Positions 13,893 to 19,169 of a DNA stretch of 19,169 nt are shown one piece after another. The notes beneath the pieces are model-generated. The model did no database searches and had not been told where the DNA came from. It saw only the letters and a list, made by a program, of their open reading frames with translations. Position numbers and translations under genes: made by a program. Origin of the DNA: an uncultured Eubacteriales bacterium (GTDB lineage Bacteria; Bacillota; Clostridia; Oscillospirales; CAG-382); the NCBI GenBank assembly GCA_934446095.1, contig CAKSDR010000023.1, forward strand, positions 1 to 19,169, written 5' to 3'. The first letter of the stretch is position 1; every line of letters begins with the position of its first letter.

Positions 13893-15112
13893 CTGCAGCC
13901 GTTACGGTATCGCAGCTTAATGAATTCGTAAAGGCATTGCTTGACACTTCGGAGTTTCTTTACAGCGTCTGCGTGGTAGGTGAAATTTCGAACTTTACAA
14001 ACCACTACAAGACCGGACATTTTTACTTTACATTGAAAGACAGTATGTCGCAAATTAAAGTAGTTATGTTTAAAAGTTATGCTCAAAACGTAAAATTTGT
14101 GCCTGCCGACGGTATGAAGGTCATGGTTTACGGAAGAGTATCGGCTTTTGTTCGCGACGGAGTATATCAGGTTTATGCTTACAGCATTGCGCCTGACGGG
14201 ATAGGCGCGCTTTATACTGCCTTTGAACAGACCAAAGCCGCGCTTGAAAGCGAAGGGCTGTTTTTAAACGAACACAAAAAACCCATTCCAAAGTATCCTT
14301 GTAAAATAGGAATTATAACCTCGCCCTCAGGCGCTGCCGTTGCCGATATGAAAAATATTATCACGAGAAGATTTCCCGTCTGCAAAATAATAATTTACCC
14401 GGCGGCGGTTCAGGGTGCCGATGCTGCACATGACCTTATCTGCGGAATAAAATATTTTGAAAACGAGGAAAAAGTCGATACTATAATTATAGGGCGCGGC
14501 GGAGGTTCATTTGAGGATCTTTTTGCGTTTAACGACACACATCTTGCGTATGCGATATATAACGCAAAAACGCCCGTAATATCTGCCGTGGGACACGAAA
14601 CTGACTTTACGATATGTGATTTTGTTGCCGATCTTCGTGCTCCCACTCCGTCAGCTGCAGCGGAACTTGCTGTGCCGGAAAAAAATGAAATTGAACTCTT
14701 TCTGCAAAACACTTCCGATTCATTTTTTAGAATCATGGATTCCAAAATATTGTTTTTGCTTGAAAAAATAAGTTCATTCAAAAAAATGAGACAGTTTTCC
14801 GATTACCGCAATCTTTTAGAAGATAAAAGGAATCTTGTATTAAATTATTCGGAAAAACTTGACAGTTTATTTGATGTTAATATTTCCGGAAAAAGAGCTG
14901 CGGTTTTTGAAAAATCCGAAAAAATATCCGCATTAAACCCCATGTCTGTGCTCATGCGCGGATATTCTCTGGTTACGGATAAAGCCACGGGAAAAATTTT
15001 ATCCGAAATTTCACAGATACATAAAGGCGATGAAATTTCGATAAGACTTTATGACGGAATCGCGCAAGCGAGAATTTCAGAAAAAAGGAGAGTAAAAAAA
15101 GATGCCGACTAA
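13880..15112 (+). CDS. xseA: Exodeoxyribonuclease VII large subunit
   Basis: Catalytic subunit of exonuclease VII, which degrades single-stranded DNA from both ends into oligonucleotides; works with several copies of XseB. 410 residues. N-terminal OB-fold (VSQLNEFVKALLD, then GEISNFTNH and GHFYFTLKD), then the catalytic core: KIGIITSPSGAAVADM, IIGRGGGSFEDLFAFND and VGHETDFTICDFVADLRAPTPSAAAE (as HETDFTICDFVAD and APTPSAAAE). A long helical stretch and a C-terminal MRGYSLVTDK segment complete it. AAGGAGAAATC precedes the ATG inside the end of the TsaD-like gene. Followed by xseB with an 11-bp overlap. Confidence 0.97.
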   Translation: MQDLTAAVTVSQLNEFVKALLDTSEFLYSVCVVGEISNFTNHYKTGHFYFTLKDSMSQIKVVMFKSYAQNVKFVPADGMKVMVYGRVSAFVRDGVYQVYAYSIAPDGIGALYTAFEQTKAALESEGLFLNEHKKPIPKYPCKIGIITSPSGAAVADMKNIITRRFPVCKIIIYPAAVQGADAAHDLICGIKYFENEEKVDTIIIGRGGGSFEDLFAFNDTHLAYAIYNAKTPVISAVGHETDFTICDFVADLRAPTPSAAAELAVPEKNEIELFLQNTSDSFFRIMDSKILFLLEKISSFKKMRQFSDYRNLLEDKRNLVLNYSEKLDSLFDVNISGKRAAVFEKSEKISALNPMSVLMRGYSLVTDKATGKILSEISQIHKGDEISIRLYDGIAQARISEKRRVKKDAD

Positions 15113-15317
15113 AAAGAAAGAATCAAGTTGTACTTTTGAAGAAAATATGTCAAGACTTGAGGAAATTTCCCGGTTGCTTTCCGATGAAAAACTTTCTCTT
15201 GAAGAATCTTTAAGTCTTTACGAAGAAGGTACAAAACTTGTAAAACTTTCTCTTGATATGCTGAACAAAGCAGAAAAGAAGATTAAAACTGTGCCCGAAA
15301 AACAAAAGGAGATGTAA
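15102..15317 (+). CDS. xseB: Exodeoxyribonuclease VII small subunit
   Basis: Small coiled-coil subunit of exonuclease VII. 71 residues, typical. The family signature is intact: FEENMSRLEEISRLL, then LSLEESLSLYEEGTKLV and a Lys-rich helix. The ATG lies within the last codons of xseA (11-bp overlap) with AAAAGGAGAG upstream, which keeps the subunit ratio under coupled translation. Confidence 0.96.
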   Translation: MPTKKKESSCTFEENMSRLEEISRLLSDEKLSLEESLSLYEEGTKLVKLSLDMLNKAEKKIKTVPEKQKEM

Positions 15318-15320
15318 TGC

Positions 15321-15797
15321 ATGGACAATTTAAAAATAAGGCGCGCTGAAGAAAGTGACATTCCGGAAATTGACAAACTGCTTTACGAAGTGCATAAAGT
15401 GCACAGCGACGCGCGGCCGGATATCTTTAAAAAAGGCGCAAAAAAATATACTGATGACGAACTTAAAAAAATTCTATGCGACGATAAAACTCCGGTTTTT
15501 GTTGCAGAAAAAGGCGGAAACATCCTCGGCTATGCTTTCTGCATATTCGTTCAGCACATTAATAACAACAACATGACCGATATCAAAACTTTATACATAG
15601 ACGATCTTTGCGTCGATGAAAATTCGCGCGGCGAACATGTCGGCAAAACTCTTTACGAATATGTACTCGGTTTTGCAAAAAACAGCGGCTGCTACAACGT
15701 AACTTTAAATGTCTGGGCAGACAACACCGGCGCCGTGAAATTTTATGAAAAACTGGGGCTTAGAATTCAGAAAATGGGAATGGAAAAAATTCTTTGA
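15321..15797 (+). CDS. GNAT family N-acetyltransferase
   Basis: Predicted acetyl-CoA-dependent acetyltransferase of unknown substrate. 158 residues forming one GNAT domain: LKIRRAEESDIPEIDKLL (beta1-alpha1), the motif A strand and CoA loop LYIDDLCVDE then RGEHVGKTLYEYV (91-115; R103-G104-x-x-V-G108), and motif B NVTLNVWADNTGAVKFYEKLG near the end (as NVWADN and AVKFYEKLG). Starts 4 bp after xseB, ribosome site AAAAGGAGA. Last gene of the nusB operon; a strong terminator follows. It is not RimI-like enough to name. Confidence 0.88.
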   Translation: MDNLKIRRAEESDIPEIDKLLYEVHKVHSDARPDIFKKGAKKYTDDELKKILCDDKTPVFVAEKGGNILGYAFCIFVQHINNNNMTDIKTLYIDDLCVDENSRGEHVGKTLYEYVLGFAKNSGCYNVTLNVWADNTGAVKFYEKLGLRIQKMGMEKIL

Positions 15798-15821
15798 TCA
15801 GATAATTGCCTTTAAAAAATT

Positions 15822-15877
15822 AAAAAGCATACCGTCCGAAACCGCGTCAAAAGCGCAGTTTTCCGGTATGCTTTTTT
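15822..15877. terminator. Bidirectional terminator between the nusB operon and the WG-repeat gene
   Basis: Outer stem AAAAAGCATACCG (15822-15834) pairs perfectly with CGGTATGCTTTTT (15864-15876), with a secondary inner GAAAC/GTTTTC helix in the 29-nt loop. It is followed by T6 on the plus strand, and by TTTTTA and TTTTTTA in the minus direction. It serves both converging genes (GNAT end 15797, WG-repeat gene end 15894). Confidence 0.9.
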
Positions 15878-15893
15878 GCAAGTTTTATATTTA

Positions 15894-17453
15894 TTATGGC
15901 CAAATAAGGACGGATGCTTCAAATATATTTCCGTCGCTGTCGGCAAAACCTCCCCTTTCGGGCATCGAAACATAGCGGTAACCGTTTTGCATAGGATATG
16001 CGAATTCAGATAGTTTCCATTCCTCGAGCAGATTGCCGGATGTATCTATCTTGGAATAGAAAGTCTTGTCTTCTATGTATTTATACACAAACGCTTTTCC
16101 ATCTTCAAAACATCCTGCTCCTTCAAACTGTAAAGGGATTGACTCTTTCCCATCGTAATTTACAAATCCGAAAAGATTTGCTGAGTCGGATTTCGATATG
16201 CCTACGCGCACATACCCTTCACAATACGGATCAATATAATTATATATAAACGGTATTATAATATCTCCATTCACTGTTATGCATCCAAAAAGACCATTAC
16301 CGTTGGAAGCAATATACCGGTTTTCGCCGGCGCAAACAAGATCATTATATGCGGCCGAAAGAAGAGTGTCTCCGTTTGCGTCAATTACACCCTGCAAGCC
16401 GCCTTTTAAAATACGAAAATACCCGTATCCGTCGTAGATTAATCCCTCGTTGGGTTCTGTCACAAACGTATAATTGCCTTGTGTATCAACAATGTACCTG
16501 CGGTTTTCCTCATCGGAAGCAACCGCATATTCGTCAGTATATTCAGTCACATCATAAAAAGACTTTTCAAAAGCAAGAGTGTTCTTGTCAGCCAAAAGAA
16601 AATAGTAGCGGCCGTCGCTGTTTTTTAATACGCGCCGAAGGGTTCCCGTACTATTGGGAGTTGTATCGCCGGAAAAACCGAAAAGCGGTATATTATTTTC
16701 GCCGTAAGTCCGATAAGTGTTCTCGTCGGCATTTTCAAGGACCATTCCGCCCTCATCAGTGATAACATAATACGCATCATCGGCTTTCATAACCAAAAAG
16801 CCGTCGCGAAAAAGTTCAACCGAAAGAGAAGTGCTCTTTTCAAATACGTTGTTTCCGTTCATGTCATAAAGGCCGTACATTGTTGAGTGTGAAACGAACA
16901 TCGTGCGGGAACAAAGAAAATATCCGCCTATTTCCCGCACATCGTCATATATTTGCGGTACGATATAACCGTTTTGCGCGCGAACGCCTTTGTGGCGGAA
17001 CGCGCCCTCAATTTTGCAGCCGGCGATATTATAACTTGCCGTTTTTGTAACGTCGTTCCAGCTGACGTCAGCGCCGAGCGCCATTGCAAGCCCATTCATG
17101 GGCAAAAGCGTTCTTCCGCCGCGTATCAGCGCAGTATTCGGCATTGAATAAACTTTATCAATGCAGGTGTTATTTGGTATTAAAATTTTGTCAGAACCTA
17201 TTTTCATGACAATGTCGTCATACACACCGCTTCCGAGCCCTATGCTCTGTGTTGCCGCATAATAATTTACATGCATGCCGAATGCTTCCGCTACGGCGCG
17301 CAGAGGAATATACGCGTCGCCGTTTACAAAAACCGGCGCCTGGTCAAATTCAACAATTTTGTTATTAACAAGAACCGTAATCTCCGATTCGGCAGAGGCA
17401 GGCATTGCCAGTAATAAAACTGCCGCAAAAAATGCGAAAAGGTACTTTTTCAT
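15894..17453 (-). CDS. Secreted copper-amine-oxidase-N/WG-repeat protein
   Basis: Exported protein of unknown role. 519 residues with a clear signal peptide (MKKYLFAFFAAVLLLAMPASA, cleavage after residue 21). Residues about 27-150 carry two copies of the copper-amine-oxidase N-terminal-like fold: VNNKIVEF then AYIPLRAVAEAFG, and TLLPMNGLAMALGADVSW. From about 170 to 510 there is a run of WG/KWG-type beta-repeats, for example GLYDMNGNNVFE, GVIDANGDTLLSAAY, GCITVNGDIIIPFIY and GFVNYDGKESIPL. No LPXTG, SLH or transmembrane C terminus is seen, so it is probably released or loosely wall-bound. AGAAAGGA precedes the ATG. It follows ligA by 67 bp; no terminator or good promoter is visible in that gap. 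The domain calls are by pattern, not by profile search. Confidence 0.87.
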   Translation of the reverse strand: MKKYLFAFFAAVLLLAMPASAESEITVLVNNKIVEFDQAPVFVNGDAYIPLRAVAEAFGMHVNYYAATQSIGLGSGVYDDIVMKIGSDKILIPNNTCIDKVYSMPNTALIRGGRTLLPMNGLAMALGADVSWNDVTKTASYNIAGCKIEGAFRHKGVRAQNGYIVPQIYDDVREIGGYFLCSRTMFVSHSTMYGLYDMNGNNVFEKSTSLSVELFRDGFLVMKADDAYYVITDEGGMVLENADENTYRTYGENNIPLFGFSGDTTPNSTGTLRRVLKNSDGRYYFLLADKNTLAFEKSFYDVTEYTDEYAVASDEENRRYIVDTQGNYTFVTEPNEGLIYDGYGYFRILKGGLQGVIDANGDTLLSAAYNDLVCAGENRYIASNGNGLFGCITVNGDIIIPFIYNYIDPYCEGYVRVGISKSDSANLFGFVNYDGKESIPLQFEGAGCFEDGKAFVYKYIEDKTFYSKIDTSGNLLEEWKLSEFAYPMQNGYRYVSMPERGGFADSDGNIFEASVLIWP

Positions 17454-17520
17454 ATTATCGTTTCCTTTCTGATTTCATCACGTCAAATATCAATTGATTA
17501 AACCTTCGCGCGCAGATATT

Positions 17521-19169
17521 TTACTGTCCGTTTAGAATCGAAAACAATTTATCAAGGTCAATTATTTCAACTCCGAGTTTTTCAGCCTTTTGTAATTTGC
17601 TGCCGCCTTTTTCGCCCGACAAAAGGTACGAGGTGTTTTTAGATACTGAAGAACTTACCTTGCCGCCGTTTGAAGTAATAAGTTCAGATGCTTCTTCTCG
17701 CGTGTATCCGGAAAGCGTTCCGGTTATAACGAAAGTAAGTCCGTTCAATTTATCGCTTTTTTTATTCACTACAACCTCAAGAAGAACATCCGCCGATTTT
17801 AATTTTTCTATCATTTCACGGCTTTTTGCAACAGAAAAATAGTTTACGATGCTTTTGGCGGAAATACTGCCGATATCCGGAACAGATGACAATTCCTCTT
17901 CAGACGCCGACATAAGTGCGTCCATAGTAACAAAATTTGCCGCAAGTTCTTCAGACGCCTGTTTCCCGATATGTCTTATTCCGAGAGCATATATTACCCG
18001 GGCAAGACCTGCTTTTTTTGAGTTTTCAATGCTTTCGATAAAATTATTTGCAGACTTTTCGGCAACTTTGTCTAAAGTCAAAAACTGCTCTTTTGAAAGA
18101 TAATATATATCGGCTGCGTCTTTTACATAACCGTTTCTTACAAGAGATGTAATCTGTGCTTCGCCAAGACCGTCAATATTCATAGCGTCTCTTGAAACAA
18201 AGTGAAACAGTTGTCTTAACAACTGTGCGGGGCACGCGGGATCTGTGCATCTGTAAGCCGCCTCGCCCTCTTCGCGAAACACTTCTGCGCCGCATTCCGG
18301 ACATGTTTTCGGCATGCGAAATTCCTTTTGGCTTCCGTCCCTCATATCGGTACGCACTCTTACGATTTCGGGAATAATGTCGCCCGCTTTTCTCACAACT
18401 ACGGTATCGTTTTCCCGGATATCTTTCTGCTTTATAAAATCGAAGTTATGAAGTGTGGCCTTTGATACTTTGGTACCGGCAAGTCTTACCGGTGAAAGTA
18501 CTGCGAAAGGAGTAATTACGCCTGTCCTTCCGACATTCGTTTCTATTTTCAGCAATTTTGTTTCCTTTTCTTCCGGGGGATATTTGTATGCAACAGCCCA
18601 TTTCGGTGCATTTGAAGTTTCCCCGAGCACTGTTCTGTTTGAAAACTTATCGGTTTTGAGCACAGCGCCGTCTATATCGAATGAAAAGCGGCTTCGTTCG
18701 GCATTTATTCTTAATATTTCATTGTATATATCGTCAAAATCACAATAGAGATTGTAAGTCGGAGAAACACAAAATCCAAGTGATTTTAAATAATCAAGGC
18801 TCTCTTTGTGTGAAGTAATATTTTCAGCGCCGGCCGCCGATTGAATATTAAAAACAAAGATGCTTAAATTACGGGATTTTGTAATATTCGCATCAAGCTG
18901 GCGCAAAGATCCTGCAGCTGCGTTTCTCGGGTTCGCAAAGCAGGTTTCTCCTCTTTCTTCCCTTAAAGTATTAAGCCTTAAAAATTCCTTTTTCGGCATA
19001 TATACTTCGCCTCGCACGCATATATAAGGAATCGGCTGCGAGAGTTTTTTGGGGATATCTTTTATTGTCATAAGATTTTCTGTAATATTTTCTCCGACAA
19101 TTCCGTCTCCGCGCGTGGCTCCCCTTACGAATATTCCGTTTTCGTACTCAAGTTCCACCGATAAGCCGT
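17521..19169 (-). CDS. ligA: NAD+-dependent DNA ligase (5' end outside window)
   Basis: Seals 3'-OH/5'-phosphate nicks in replication and repair using NAD+. 548 complete residues are visible; about 110-115 N-terminal residues (domain Ia) lie outside. The last two bases plus GGC are the end of the KxDG active-site motif, so the catalytic Lys itself is off the edge. Visible in order: GLSVELEYENG, VRGATRGDG, GEVYMPKKEF, NPRNAAAGSLRQLD, DGAVLKTD, NAPKWAVAYKYPPE, the OB fold with VGRTGVITPFAVL and HNFDFI, a Cys4 zinc finger (CPEC, then CTDPACP), helix-hairpin-helix repeats (IGKQASEEL, VPDIGSISAKSI) and a C-terminal BRCT domain (LTFVITGTLSGYTREEASE). Complete and intact as far as seen. Confidence 0.97.
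   Translation of the reverse strand, partial: GLSVELEYENGIFVRGATRGDGIVGENITENLMTIKDIPKKLSQPIPYICVRGEVYMPKKEFLRLNTLREERGETCFANPRNAAAGSLRQLDANITKSRNLSIFVFNIQSAAGAENITSHKESLDYLKSLGFCVSPTYNLYCDFDDIYNEILRINAERSRFSFDIDGAVLKTDKFSNRTVLGETSNAPKWAVAYKYPPEEKETKLLKIETNVGRTGVITPFAVLSPVRLAGTKVSKATLHNFDFIKQKDIRENDTVVVRKAGDIIPEIVRVRTDMRDGSQKEFRMPKTCPECGAEVFREEGEAAYRCTDPACPAQLLRQLFHFVSRDAMNIDGLGEAQITSLVRNGYVKDAADIYYLSKEQFLTLDKVAEKSANNFIESIENSKKAGLARVIYALGIRHIGKQASEELAANFVTMDALMSASEEELSSVPDIGSISAKSIVNYFSVAKSREMIEKLKSADVLLEVVVNKKSDKLNGLTFVITGTLSGYTREEASELITSNGGKVSSSVSKNTSYLLSGEKGGSKLQKAEKLGVEIIDLDKLFSILNGQ

Noticed and set aside
16349..16762. 137-codon plus-strand reading frame inside the WG-repeat gene.
   Set aside because: It is antisense to a well-supported gene, has no ribosome site or recognisable domain, and its composition is that of a shadow frame.
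1..19169. CRISPR arrays, tRNA or rRNA genes, insertion sequences, prophage genes, toxin-antitoxin pairs.
   Set aside because: None seen: no spaced direct repeats, transposase or integrase motifs, or RNA-gene landmarks on either strand.

Overview
This is a low-GC, standard-code bacterial window that reads as a Clostridia-type Firmicute chromosome. The signs are the YlxM-Ffh-RpsP-KhpA-RimM-TrmD order, an HPr with both His15 and Ser46, sigma-A-like promoters close to TTGACA-17 bp-TATAAT, strong GGAGG-type ribosome binding sites and very compact operons. Nearly everything is vertical core genome. I see no insertion sequence, prophage, CRISPR array, tRNA or rRNA. No undescribed system can be shown from this sequence alone.

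Layout. (1) 1-4455, minus strand: phosphoglycerate kinase (pgk, 3' end cut off) with its own promoter, then uvrC-rsmD-coaD as a tight DNA-repair/rRNA-methylation/CoA operon, and before it a stand-alone ptsH with promoter and terminator. (2) 4485-11149, minus strand: one long transcription unit or two, starting at a perfect consensus promoter: ylxM, ffh, rpsP, khpA, an intervening terminator-like hairpin, rimM, trmD. Where many Firmicutes carry rplS, this one has a 630-codon O-antigen ligase/polymerase-like membrane protein followed by two paralogous single-pass proteins of the DUF4330 type. (3) 11168-12371, minus strand: an archaeal/fungal-type aspartate-semialdehyde dehydrogenase (asd), flanked by its terminator and promoter. 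(4) 12405-15877, plus strand: divergent from asd, nusB, a TsaD/Gcp paralogue, xseA, xseB and a GNAT acetyltransferase, all overlapping or nearly so, ending in a bidirectional terminator. (5) 15894-19169, minus strand: a secreted copper-amine-oxidase-N/WG-repeat protein and ligA (5' end cut off).

How the genes work together. Block 2 joins protein targeting (YlxM, Ffh), ribosome assembly (S16, RimM, KhpA) and tRNA modification (TrmD) to a probable cell-surface glycan module. Block 4 joins transcription antitermination (NusB) to the complete exonuclease VII (XseA+XseB). The points that most deserve a second look are the wzy-like/DUF4330 trio, with its odd GTG start beside an ATGA overlap and an A8 run; the TsaD paralogue; and the dyads at the ylxM and pgk promoters.
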